Positions 46,506-58,335 of a DNA stretch of 64,000 nucleotides are shown piece by piece. The translations under genes were made by a program, and so were the position numbers. Origin of the DNA: Triangularia verruculosa (taxonomy: Eukaryota > Ascomycota > Sordariomycetes > Sordariales > Podosporaceae); NCBI GenBank assembly GCA_033296885.1, contig MU863978.1, positions 62,001 to 126,000 of the forward strand, given 5' to 3'. The notes under the pieces were generated by a model. The model did no database searches, was not told where the DNA came from, and worked only from the letters and a program-made list of their open reading frames with translations. Each line of letters opens with the position of its first letter. The first letter of the stretch is position 1.

Positions 46506-47579
46506 GATACGGGAAGATGGGGACAGCGGGCTTCAACTGGATAGGTTGGATCTTTGGGGGAGACCGGGGTGAGTGTTGGGGGGGAGTAAATGGGACTTTG
46601 TTAAGGTGGTTGTACTTGGGGTTTTTATGTACTGGGTATGGGACGGTGTTTGGGGAGGAGGAAGTGAACGGATTATGATGGGAAAGCACATGTGAGAGGA
46701 GGGGAACGGGAGAGATTGATATGATACCCCTTTGCCACAGTAGGATCAGGACTTGGAGTTTGTTATGGGCAACGCAATACAGAACTCGGATTTATTGACT
46801 ACAAGGCACCGAAGAGGTACACTTTTTGTCTACTGCATTTCTGTGGTTATTTCAAGGCATGATAATGTATCCTCAAAAGTCAAGCTTAATTAGCTCTTGG
46901 CTGCAACAACCCTGACTGAATTAAATACAGGGTGACAGGGTTGGGGTTAACGCATCAAAAGTTAAGGTGGGGGCGCCAAGGTGATTCTCCCAAACTCAAA
47001 GGGATAGCGAAATGATAAGGCAATCTGGAAGAGAAGGACAAAAGTTCCATTACTGCGTATGTATTATTGCAAGACCCTGAAATCTGGGGGGGGGGGGAAG
47101 GGGGGAAAGCTTATTACGTATTTTTGCGGCTGTCAAAGTGTGTCGTGGGTTCCATGTGTCGTGGTTGTTGCGAAGCCAATCATGATTGTGCGATTGTGTA
47201 AGTGGTCGCGTCGCCAAGCATAGGGGACGTCGTCAGCTGCTTCGCGTTTTGTGGTCTTGGTGCGACACAAAGAAGTGCCTTTATGTTTTGGGATGGGGAA
47301 AAGGGAGGGGAAGGGAGCTAAGCTGTTCTTTATTGTTGCTGCCTGGATGCCTCGCAAGCTTGATGACAAGGGTGATCAAGGTAGGTTGGTATTAATAGTT
47401 GGGAGGTCGCCGGGCTTTGGTTTCTTGTGGTTGTTCGGGTTGTTGGGTTATTTTGTTGCTGTATATATACGGTTGAAGCTGTCAATACCCTCGCTTTTTT
47501 TTTTTTTTTTTTTTGCTTTCTTTCAGATATAATTATTACATTCAATTGAGCAAGGGTATAGCAAAACCACCAAGTCAAT
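46506..47579. other. Intergenic region, no gene seen
   Basis: G/T-rich downstream of GLE2, with a G10 run near 47090 and an 18-base T run near 47497-47514 about 65 bp before the next start codon. No supported gene. Confidence 0.5.
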
Positions 47580-48241
47580 ATGGACGAGGTGTACTACAGA
47601 AACTTGGACAGATGGTAAAACCCTTCTCCTCTCCCCTTCCTCCCTTTCCACCTCTTGATCTTCAGACCAACTAACCATGATACCCTCACCACAGTCCCGA
47701 TTACTCCGTTCGTCCCCCCCTCGTATCCACCCCCCCCCCCCCCATTCAACCCCCCTAACATGTTACCAAAACAAAAAAACAGCCCTTCTTCGGAACCCTA
47801 GGCTGCACCCTCGCCATAGTCCTCACCGTCTTCGGCGCCTCCTACGGCACCGCAAAGTCCTCCGGCGCCCTTTTTTCCTCCGGCATCCTCCGACCCGACC
47901 GCCTCATGCAAAACACCCTCTGCGCCATCATGGCCCAAATCCTCTCCATCTACGGCCTCGTCGTGGCCGTCATCATCTCCGGCGACCTCGTCGAAAGCCT
48001 CCCTTTATACGTCTCCTTTCTCCAGCTCGGCGCCGGCCTCTCCGTCGGCCTCTGCGGCCTGGCCGCCGGGTTCGCCATCGGCATCGTGGGCGACGCCGGC
48101 GTCCGCGCGAGCACCCAGCAGCCGAGGCTGTACACCGGCATGGTTTTGATCCTCATCTTTGCCGAAGTGCTCGGTTTGTATGGGGTCATTGTCAGTATTT
48201 TGATGATCACCAGGTCGAATGGGGCCAAGCCTTGTTCCTGA
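47580..48241 (+). CDS. V-type ATPase proteolipid subunit (c or c')
   Basis: Membrane rotor subunit of the vacuolar proton pump. Exons are 47580-47614 (35 nt), 47695-47707 (13 nt) and 47783-48241 (168 residues). The microexon completes CPDYS before PFFGTLGC. Four membrane helices are visible: about 16-36, 58-80, 95-119 and 132-157. The essential proton-carrying glutamate is E144 in LIFAEVLGLYG. The conserved GIVGDAGVR loop and QQPRLY are present. The sequence lies between Vma3 and Vma11; features such as the DLVESLPLY loop and the non-canonical SSGALFSSG segment make c' (Vma11-like) possible, but I cannot decide. It is convergent with VPS18, 214 bp apart. Confidence 0.9.
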
Positions 48242-48455
48242 TCGTTGTGTAAATGAAGAGGATGATGAGCGAGAGAAGGGTTATGAAGTGCGTCAGTTTA
48301 ACAAGAAAAACGTTGTGGATATGGTTGTGCGTGTGTATAAATAAATTACCCCCGGGTATCTCTCGTTCATAACTGCATTTTTTATCTTTCTGCTGCCCGT
48401 ACCATCATCATCATCTCTTCCTGCCAACCCATAGCCCTGCTGTAATTATGCCCAT

Positions 48456-51400
48456 CTACAAAGCCCACTCCTCCAGATCCTCCCCCTCCGCCACAAAAGG
48501 CTCGTTAATCCTCCTGATGGCGTAATCACTGCACAGAATACTATATACTCGCCGTCAGCAACCACTTTCATCTCACATAAATGTCAAGAAACAAAAAAAA
48601 CTCACCAAGCATCAGCAACCAACCCATCCAACTCCCTCACCACCCTCTCCCTCCTCTCCCCCTTCACCACCCCCTTCCCAATCAGCCCCTGAATCTCCCT
48701 GATCCTCCTCCCCTTCCCCTGCCCGCTCCACTCCAGCACCCTCCTCCCCAAACAATCGCTGTGAAACGCATGCTGGCACGGAAAGACAAAAAACTGCCTC
48801 GCCAGCAGCGGCAGCCCACAAACATAGCACTTCTCCCCCGGCTCGACAATCGCGTACCTCCTCTCTAGCCCCTTGATGTCGATCTTGATGTTTGCCGCCG
48901 TCAAGCTGCTCTCATCCATCTCTTTTCTCAGCGCGTCGATGCTCCGCGAGTATTCTTCCAGTGCGTTACAAATCTCCTCTTTAAAGTCGTCGATGACGAC
49001 AAAGTCGGGGAAGAAGGGGATGAGGTCCTCGATTTTGAGGAGGTCGTTGCACCGCTTTAAGAATTCGATGGCGGCTTTGATCCCGTTGGATTGGGAGATC
49101 ACCTTTTTGGCGACCGCCAACCAGAGTTTTTTGCGGAGGGCAGGGTTGGACATTGGCCTGTCGGCGATGATGGACGCAAGCTCGATCTTATCGTGGGACA
49201 AGGCTAGGTCGACGGCTTGGACGTACTGTCCCATGCTGGTGTAGATATGCGCACAAGACAAAACTCGGTGGTTTTGTATGCACAACCTCAGCGCAAAGTC
49301 CTGATCGAAATTCGGCTCGTCGCCTTGAGACGCCAGATAGGACATAAGCTGGGTTTCATCTTCCGATGAGTGTGACGCGTATATCGAGACGAGAGTGTTG
49401 TGGACCGCTGCGTCCGTCGACCCAAGTTGGTTGACCACATACTGCAGATACCGAATAGCTTGATTCTGACTCAGCGGGCCCTTGAAGTTCCTATCGTATT
49501 CCAACAGCGCCGGAATCAAACTCCGCGGGTTGAGGTTGCTCTGCCGCATCAAGATATCGACCAACTCCGTCGCGGCATGCGTCATAAGCACACTGCTATA
49601 CCGGTAAAACACCCCGGCATCGGTCTGTCTCTTGAGCACCTTGAGCGCCTCCGACCACCGCTCCCTCTGAACCCAGTACGACAAGACATAATTGTAGTCG
49701 TTGACCACATTGGCGTAGTACAGCAACTCCTCCTCGCGGCCATGACTGCTAATGACATCGTAGACGGTCTGCCTGTCGAGATCTTGCTTATGTTTTGTGA
49801 CAAAGTCCTGAAACTCGGCCCTCACCGCCTCCAACTGTTCCCTCGTTTGTGTTGGATTCAATGTCTCCGATAACTCTGCCCCCGTGATGATAGTGTCGTC
49901 CAACGAGTTAAGTTTGGCCATAAACACCTCGACCAACCAAGCCGCAATCATGACCCTCTGCATCACAAACGACCGCTTATACGTCCCCAGCTTCGTCAAC
50001 AAATACTTCCTCAGCGCATCTGGCTGGTCATTGTCGATAAATGTCAACGCCACCTCCTCAAATGGCTTGCTGCTTTTCCCATACACCCCCGCTGCGTCGC
50101 TATACTGCCCCTTGCCCACCATATAATCCCCATGCGCAATGGCCACCGCGTCCTTCTGCGCCAGCGTATGCGCATGCTGCATAGCCGCGTCAAAGTCCTC
50201 AAACTGCAGCATAATCTTCCAAATGTCCCTATCCTCGTCCTTGGGCACAATCTCCAATATCTCCTGCGGCGTAAACAGCCAGAAGGTATTCTTCTGGATA
50301 TCTACTGATAGTCCCACCGCTCGTTGCCCTTGCTCGAGCACAATCTGATCATAAACAATATTCCCCGTCAACCGATTAGCCACCACGACCCTCCTCCCAA
50401 CCAAGCAGATAACATGCCATTGCGTCAGCGCCACAGCCTCGACATAATCCGTCGAAACCTGCTTCCTCCCCCCTTGCTCCAGCCCATTCGGATTCGTCAG
50501 CTGTCCCCTCGATAGCAACCTTCCCTCATTAAAAACCCTACTCCCCAAATCCCCAGGGTTCCCATCCGTCAATAGCTTCCCATGAAACACCCCCTGCGAA
50601 CTTAACCAAGCAAACGCCCTCTCCGGCTGCTCATCCTCCCTAAACCTCGTCGGATTCACCACTTGCTCCACCACATCCGGACTCACCACCAAACCCGACC
50701 CTCCTCCCCCTCCCGGCTTCCCATCCCCATAAACAACCGGCTGCTCACCCTCAAACAACCCCCCATAAATCCCCTGATGTCCCTCATGGCCCCTCCTCCC
50801 AACTCTCCCAACCCAGTGCATCAGCCTCCCCTGCGTAGCCACAATAACCCTTCTCAGCTCCCCAGTCCTATCACCCCCAGGAAGACTATCCACCCACAAC
50901 CCCGTCACCGGCCCCCCATCAGACACCTTCCAGACCAGCTTCACATATTTATCCTCCTTCCTATAAAACTCATTCGAGTGCTCAACAAACGCCTCATAAA
51001 TATTCCCATCCGCCGCTCCAATCAAGATCTCCCTCGTACTACTCGTCGGCAGAGCCGGGGACCACGCAACCGCCTCAATACTCACCCCCCTAAGCTTCGC
51101 CAGCGGCCTCGGTGTGTCGCTCTGAGAATGTAGATAATAGTTCTCCCCCAACGACGTGGCAATCACCAAATGCGAGGCGGTCGGGTCGAGGAACATTTTT
51201 CGGATGACGCCTGATTCGGAGGGTTTCTTTGGGAGGTGGATATCTATGTTATATCATCCATCCGTCAGTTTAACCACAAAAGAACGAAAAGGAAGGAATA
51301 AGAGGGTGGAAGTACCCTGGATCTCATCAGGCTTGTTCAAATCAATCCTCAGGATCCTCCCGCTCGACAGCGCCAGGATGATGACATTGTTGGCCACCTG

Positions 51401-51562
51401 ACCCGCGACGAAGTCGTCGTATATGGGGAACTGCAGCTGGACTTGCTCGACGTTGAAGATGGGGAGGGCGGACTCGGTGAACTCGGCGAGGGCCGTGGTT
51501 TCGGCGACGAAGCCGCCGTTGTTGGAGGAGGAGGAGGTGATGGGGGTTGGTTCGAGCGCCAT
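48456..51562 (-). CDS. VPS18: Vacuolar sorting protein Vps18/Pep3
   Basis: Core subunit of the HOPS and CORVET tethering complexes in endosome-vacuole fusion. Exons are 51562-51316, 51243-48606 and 48540-48456 (989 residues). Exon 2 holds the N-terminal propeller-like Pep3/Vps18 domain, the alpha-solenoid with clathrin-type repeats, a short coiled coil and most of a RING-H2 finger: CYVC, then CQHAFHSDC. The last zinc-binding pair (ACILC) lies on the terminal exon and continues DYAIRRINEPFV to TAG. The 65-nt last intron has a GTGAGT donor, CTGAC branch site and TATATAG acceptor. If unspliced, the frame ends as VADAW-stop and the RING loses its last pair. A second acceptor 12 nt downstream (GTGCAG) would remove the CILC residues while keeping the frame. 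Confidence 0.93.
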
Positions 51563-51996
51563 GGCTTTTTGAGCAAGAGTAAGAGGTTCGTTCTGTCGGG
51601 CTTTTAGATGGTGCGCATTGTGGGATTTTGTTGGGAAAGTTTATCAAAGTATTATCAAGGGGGAGAAGATATGGTCGTCGCAAGCAAAGGCAAGGTTGGA
51701 GTATGTAGGTATGTAGGTAGCAACGCAGCTTGTTGTTGCGTTGCAGGAAAGCAGCAAGCCGATCGGCAATGATGCGCGTGCCCGCAGAGGTACGGATAAG
51801 AGGTGCACCCAAGCTCCCCTAAAGCTTCCCCACTCCTCCGCTGTTGTCATCGCATTGTTGGGGAACTACTGACCCCACACACCGAATCCCTTCTATGTTG
51901 TGTATAGAAGCCTTGTGATTTCAAAAACTGAAGGATGCAATGACGCATGCAATGCTATATACATAGAGTGTGTGGTTTCCGGGTATCTACATATTC

Positions 51997-52031
<35 letters not shown>

Positions 52032-52350
52032 GTGGTGTGTGAACGGAAGAGAAGAATGCTCATCCCAATGACCCAGGTGATCCATCCTGTTCCTCTCCCC
52101 CTCTCAAGAAAGAAAATATCAAAACATAAGAACGGAGAGGGATGTGGTCGCTCAAATAAATACACATGATGAGCCAATCCCCCATCTCCTCTCCTGGGAC
52201 GTCAAATATCGTGTCCTTTGCAGTTTCCGTTTCATGAAAATAACCCCCAGCCCTTCCAACAGCGGTAACCAGCAGCAGGTCCTAAAGTAAAAAAAGAAGC
52301 CGACATGTGCCAATCTACCCTTGTTCCTCCCCTCTTGGATCGACACCTCC
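51563..52350. other. Intergenic region with long poly(A) tract
   Basis: No gene is supported. It contains the VPS18 promoter, an uninterrupted run of 32 A (51998-52029), and the 3' flank of the methyltransferase gene. Confidence 0.5.
51998..52029. repeat. 32-nt poly(A) run
   Basis: An uninterrupted A run on the plus strand. It is not preceded by a coding relic that I can see, so I do not call it a retroposed sequence. Confidence 0.85.
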
Positions 52351-53777
52351 CTAAATTGATGGTTCATCCGATAGCCTTTGCACCGTCCGTACCGACCGCC
52401 CCCCAATCGTGCTCTCATCCCCACTATAGTCATTGATATCTCCATTCTCCGCTAGCCCCTTCGCCGTCCACTGCCCAGGCACCAGCGGTTTCCTCCCCGT
52501 CATGACACGTAACTTGACCACGAATGAATTCAGCCTATCCGGGTCATCCGCAATCGCCTTGGTCTCCCTCGAGACCGTGTCGCACAGACGCTTGACGTAC
52601 TTCTCGTCCATGTCCAGGTACTTCGTCAGAAGCCGCAGACACTGCGCCTCGACGCCTGTAACAATAGAAAACAGCCAAAATTTCCCGTAGCTGGCGTTTT
52701 CGCGTGTGCCGATCCCGAGGTCATACACTTGCTCCTTAATGTCGACGAAGCCTGCCTGCAGCAGAAGGTCCTTGTTCATGTGCACTCCGCGCGGCCGCCC
52801 GGCTCGCTCCGCCGCTTCGAGGCATGCCTTGGTGAGAATATGCGCCGCTGAGCCCTCTGGAAAAAAGGATAGATAGTTGTTTTCGGTGAAGCAATCGTCC
52901 CAGTCGATGACTTCGATCCATCCCCCCGGCTTGATGCACATGAAAGCCTGACTGTAGATAAAAGACCAGTCTGAGAAACATCCGTCCATGGATCGAATAT
53001 GCACCAAATCCACCGTGTCAGCAGGTCTTATCCATTCGTCCTCGGCATTTTCGATGTGGAATTCAATGTTGAGTGGTACTTGATCGGTCGGTTGTATAGG
53101 CGCAATGTCCGTTCCGAAGACTTCACAGTGAGGGTATTTTTCCGCCATGCCAATCGCCCATTCTCCAATGCCTGTACCGATGTCGAGGATGTACTGTGGG
53201 TTATCCAGTGGGACTGTCGTGAGTTCGAGGTCGAATACCTTCAGAAACACCTGATGTACTACATATTGCCGTGTCTGTTCGGTGTCGTCAATCGGCATGT
53301 AGTAGTCGCCGCAGTATGTTCGTCCATGCTCTTCTATGAAATCGACATCTTCGGCGTAAAGTGTTCGGGATGAGTCTCTGTGAAAGTCGTCAGTAGGCAT
53401 GTCACTGCTGAGTGGTGGGTTGAGAATTTAGAAACAAACATTGTCGCAGCATCCATTCCCTGTTCATAAGGATATTCGACCTGATGACGAGGCTGAACGG
53501 TAGGGTATGTGCTCATGGCGTATACTGATGGGGCGAAACCAGGGTGCGCTTGGTCTTCGTAGTAATCCTCACCGTTCCCTTCCAAGTCTTCGTCGCCGTC
53601 CTCGTCGACTTCTATTACCGAGTCCGAGTCCACCTCGATGGGTTCACAGGTCGAGAAGGCCGTCGTATTGTCAGTTGGTCGACAGTTTGTGTCCTCTTTC
53701 TTCTGCATGTCGTGTGTGGGCAGTATCCCGTTGCCGTTTCTAGTAGTCTCGACCGAATTCATCGCCATTTTCACCAT
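52351..53777 (-). CDS. S-adenosylmethionine-dependent methyltransferase, LaeA-like
   Basis: Exons 53777-53440 and 53377-52351 (454 residues). I chose the first in-frame ATG at 53777; the frame is open up to 53900, but only a TTG lies there, just after a stop. The N-terminus is acidic and disordered (DEDGDEDLEGNGED). Then comes DSSRTLYAEDV..EEHGRTY, typical of the fungal LaeA/UMTA family, followed by the SAM-binding motif ILDIGTGIGEWAIGMA and GTDIAPIQP, then PGGWIEVIDWD. Family members include regulators of secondary metabolism and development as well as tailoring enzymes. No biosynthetic cluster lies nearby, so a regulatory or orphan role is more likely. The substrate is unknown. Confidence 0.85.
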
Positions 53778-56700
53778 CTGTTCCTTGCCCTTCTCTGGCT
53801 TCAAAAGCGCCCTGTCCCTATTGCGATGATTGTTGCTTTCCTCTTCCTCCGCTGCCCCATGAGAGTTGTCCCGACAAAATATACTCTTCGCACAGCTCAA
53901 CTAGAGGTGACGGCGCATAGGGTAGGATTCGACGGCGCACGCGCGCGCAAATGTTTCGGTTGTTGAAGGCGAAGAGGGAGGGTTTAATGGGATGTGTGAC
54001 CACCAACCGGCTGTTGTTCCCCGTGTGAGGCACACACCAAGTGCCGAACGGAGATAAAACCAAAGGTAGCAGTGTAAGTGGCCAAAAATAACGAGAAAGA
54101 AAAAATAAAAGCCGTTTGTCCCGGTGCGGTGGGATCGGAAACGGTTCCAATGTTAAAAAGCCCCGATACCGTTGATTTGGTTCGGCCACCTGCGCATGGT
54201 CAGATGTTCCGATAGGTGTCAGATGAAAGGAAACGAGAGACAATGAAGGAAGGCGAATAGGAGAGGGGGGGGTAGGGGAGAAGGGACAAGAAAACGTCCG
54301 CAGGCGAGACGGCACACGTTCACGATGAGAGAGAGAGGGAGAGAGAGAAGGTAAAGGTAGGGGGGGGACTAAATCGGGACTGGGCCGGCCCTTGACGCTA
54401 GCGATATGCAGCAGATGGAAGCAGAGGATGGAACTGCTCACCCTCTGCGCCAACCGAACCCGGCGCCGGCGAGGTGCCCACTGAGCATTCCCTGGCTCCT
54501 GGATTTGTACCCCACAAACAGGTACCGCGGGACACGCTAGCTTCCTTATGAGAGCAAACGAGCGGAATTGTTCCCGTTAGGTAGCCGCGCCTCCCACATA
54601 CCTTATTACTGACGGAGGCAGAGGACGAGTAGTAATATTCTTAATCCGCTATAATGTGAGGTGTTATTCCCCCGTGCCCAGCACGGTAAGCACATCCGCC
54701 ATCCGCAACCTACTACTGCAAAGAGAGCCTGGATCAGGCCCCGCCCGCAACCGACACCAACCATTGGATTGGGACGTTGAGCACGGGCCTTTTGTTTAAG
54801 GGGGCCAGGCAAACCCAGGCAAACCCATGCCAGCGGTTCGGTACCTACCTATTCGTCTTTCTTCTTGTGTCCCACCATCGAGTTTGTTCTTTCTTTCATG
54901 ATCTGACAGACGGGCCAAACACCGGCAGGCAACTCGGCTTCTCTCTTTTATCGTTACGTAGACATCACCTCGCTTCCCACTCTAGTAGCATGAAAATGCA
55001 CTCTTGCCGACAACAGTCCCCCCCCGGAACAGGAATCGGGAATCACACGGCGCAAACCACCAGCTGCGGCTAGCTTCAGCTCTATCAATTGGTCTATAGT
55101 GGGGTTTCCTGTCTTCACGGCAACTTCCATCAGAACTTCGAAGCCGGTAGGCATTCCCGCTTTGACCAAATCTCGACATTCTCTATCTCTCAGAAAAGAA
55201 AGGATCATCCCCCGTCTCAACCCACGAACCCGACAGCGCGGGCGGCACCTCCCTTCCGTCAACCCTGATCTCCTCCACTTCTCCATTGCCCAAGGTCTCA
55301 TCTCATTCTGACCTTTCCCGAGCTTCACATTGGTTTTCCCTTCTCTCTCGTTGGCATCCGTGGCATCCTACCCTACCTACCGTACCTGAACCAATGCTAC
55401 GGGCCCTAAAAAAGTCTCAACCCCCTGAACTCGCATGTGCCTGACCCTCTTTTTCTCTGGCTTGTCGGTATCCAAACAAAAGCTGCCACATCACATCCCA
55501 AGCAACAAGGCTGCTGCAATGATCGCCAGCGAAGCGTCCGAAGCGTGAAAAACAAACGAGATTACTTTTTTTTCTTTTCTTTTCTCCTTCCTCTTGGGAA
55601 CCCAGATCCGAGGGTTTGGTTCAGGTCCCCTTCTCGCCTAAGTGTATCCGTCCAATCCAATCCCCAAAATTTCATAACTCCGGAATACTAGTTAGTACAA
55701 TCCCACCTTTTCATTCCAACCCATTTCCCTACATCAAAGTCCCTTCAAAGCGGATCTCCCCCCTCTCTTTCCCAATCCCTCCAAATCCCAATCCAACGGC
55801 GGGCCCCTTCCCGCATCCCCTATCCCTGACCAAACTCTTTTGCCTGCCGGATCACCAACCCTCCACCACCAAACCCACCTTGCCTCGGCTCTCTCCCGCT
55901 CAACACACTCGCTTGCTGTCAACCAACACATCCCATCACATCCAACTCCACCACCCCGCGCACAATTGACAATCAATCAGCACTCCCATTCCTTCAGGCC
56001 CCCCCTCATAGCCTCGTTCCAGTTTTATCTATACACGTGCTGTCCCCACCATCATCCATCCATCGTCGGAAGCGAGGGTTGGCTGTCCCCATATCTATCT
56101 CGTCGTCAGTCGGAAACTTTCTACCTTAAACGAGAAAGCGCTCAGACACTTTCATATGTCAAAACGTCAATATGCCATCGGACTTATACCCCCCTCCCCC
56201 TAACCTAAAGAATTCAAAATATTACACTAAAAATGTAGATAAAGCGCGGCCACGGCATGTTCATAGCAGCGGGATTTTTATCAAGCCGCATTTAAGCGTC
56301 AAAATGCTTACCTCACCTGCTACCTCTGAGGCTCAAGTATGCATATCACCTCGGTTCACAGCTGCAGCAAGATCTTGAAACATCAGTACACCTACGCGCG
56401 ACTGTACATAACTGACCGACTGTAACTCTTACAAAGCCTCCGGCATAAACACTGCATAAAACGCAACCTACTAAAAGGGGTAACCAACTCGTTCAAGCAA
56501 AATGGGTCATCAAGGTTCATGAATACTGCTACCTATGCATAATTACTTGCCACATGTAAAAGAATCATAGTCAATTCAGGTAATGATACTGCATAGGAAA
56601 AAAGCCCTTTTAACCTTCTTGTCCTATCCTTACAACTCATTTGATCTTAGGTATCCCAACTTCAGTCTCTTCTACTTCCAACTCATTATAATCCCATATT

Positions 56701-56795
56701 CCCTATCTCTACCGCCCATATTAAAACCCCAACAAACTCCTCCTCCTCAACTCCTCCCTCCCCATCCCCTCCAACCTCCCCCCGCAAAGCGACAC
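53778..56795. other. 3-kb region without a supported gene
   Basis: It covers the methyltransferase promoter (C/T-rich on its sense strand, 54220-54360) and the 3' flank of the dehydratase gene. Many C/T-rich stretches are present, such as 55560-55990. I see no coding exon set, tRNA or repeat. Confidence 0.45.
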
Positions 56796-58335
56796 CTACG
56801 TCGCCACCACATGCGCATTCCCATTCCCATTCCCATTCCCATTCCCCACCCCATTCTCGCTCTTCGTCTTCCTCCCCACCTTCTCCATCTTTCCTCCCGC
56901 CTCATGATTATACTGAGGATGATCCGACACCGGCTCATGATCGCTCATCACCTCCATCCCCGCCACCACCGGAAATGGGCTCAGCACCTTGCTAATGTCC
57001 CCCCACCAGTGCTCCCCAAACCTCCTGTACCAATCCACCGTGATCCTCAGCCCCTCCTCAAAGCTCGTCTTCTGATCCCACCCCAGCTGCCTCAGCTTGG
57101 TGCCGTCAACGGCATACCGGTGGTCATTAAAGGGTCGGTCGTGGGTGTACTTGACCCAGCGAGTAAACTCCTCTGGCGTGCCGTGAGGAATCCCCATTTC
57201 ATCCAACAGTTTCCCGCACAGAGACAGGTTGCTGATCTCGTCGTACGACCCGACATTGTATATCTGGCCGAGTTGGCCCTTGTGGAGGATCGTGTCAAAG
57301 GCGTCTGCTGCGTCGCCGGCAAAGAGGTAGCGCCTTGTCGGTGAGCCATCGCCATGGAGGACGACTGGCTTACCACGGTTGAGGAGACAGGCGAATTTGG
57401 GTATGATTTCTGTTGCTGGTTGTCAACATTTCACAGCCATCACATTGAGAAAGACAGGAAACTCACTCTCCGGATACTGATGCGGCCCGTAAACATTGTT
57501 ACTCCGCACAATAATCACGGGTAGCTTAAAGCTCTTCTGGTACGAATGCACCAACATCTCCGCCGCCGCCTTGCTGGCAGCATAGGGGTTCGTCGGAGCC
57601 AAAATGCTCGTCTCCAACAGGTCATCGTCGTCATCCTTAACCTCGCCATAGACCTCATCGGTCGAGATGTGGATAAACCGCTTGATGCCCACCTTCTTTG
57701 CGCTCTCCAACAAAACATGGGTACCATACACATTGGTATGTGTGAATCCATACGAGTTTCCAAAGCTCAAGTCAACGTGCGACTGGGCCGCAAAGTGGAA
57801 GATGGTGTCAATGTTGTACCGCTCGAGGCAACCGAGGACTTCGGACGGGTTGGTGATGTCGCCCTGGTGAAACGTAAAGTTTCGTCGGTCATTGAGGACT
57901 CTGGTGTTGTTGAGTGATGAGCAGTAGTCCAGCTTGTCGAATGAAACAATGTTGTAGGCATGTGGGTAGGTTAGTGTGAGATGACGGACGAGCCAACAGG
58001 CGCTGATGAGAGAGTAAGAATCTTATGTCAGTTTCGGCCTGACAACTTTTCTGGGGTAATCATGACATGCCGAGCCGGGTAACTTACATGAAGCCGGCAC
58101 CTCCCGTAATCATGATATTTTTGACATATGGCAGTGGTTCAAACCTGGTGCTGCCCGTGAAGATGGGGGCTTCCTTCCAGATGCCATAGTCCTCGAAGAA
58201 GCTGTTATTTCGGCCAGGGGGGCGGAAAGCTGGGAGAAGACGCGGTGAGTGGATGCGTGTAAGTCAGTTGCTGAAAAGGGAAGTCATACCATTGACTGAC
58301 CCAGTGGGCGAAACCGTCCCAGCCGCGATGGTCAT
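56796..58335 (-). CDS. UDP-glucose 4,6-dehydratase-like NAD-dependent enzyme
   Basis: Short-chain dehydrogenase that should convert UDP-glucose to UDP-4-keto-6-deoxyglucose, the first step toward UDP-rhamnose. Exons are 58335-58290, 58229-58088, 58002-57467 and 57409-56796 (445 residues). The NAD-binding motif GGAGFIA (about 57-63) has Ala for the third Gly, as in plant rhamnose synthases. Other landmarks: FDKLDYCSSLNN, FAAQSHVDLSFGNS, STDEVYGE (T177, D178, E179) and YAASK (Y203, K207), PFNDHRYAVDGTKL and LGW. The whole length resembles the dehydratase half of plant RHM, but no epimerase/reductase half follows, so a partner enzyme must be encoded elsewhere. The C-terminus carries an Asn-Gly repeat encoded by a hexanucleotide microsatellite. 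The nucleotide (UDP rather than dTDP) is inferred from similarity. Confidence 0.88.
56814..56848. repeat. Coding hexanucleotide repeat (CATTCC / GGGAAT)
   Basis: About five CATTCC units near the 3' end of the dehydratase gene encode repeated Gly-Asn pairs in the C-terminal tail. Length variation would change the protein in whole residue pairs. Confidence 0.85.

Noticed and set aside
51998..52029. Poly(A) run as the tail of a retrotransposed sequence
   Set aside because: No target-site duplication or coding relic is visible next to it; treated as a simple homopolymer.
53778..53900. N-terminal extension of the methyltransferase frame to 53900
   Set aside because: The frame opens with TTG directly after a stop codon; the first ATG is at 53777.
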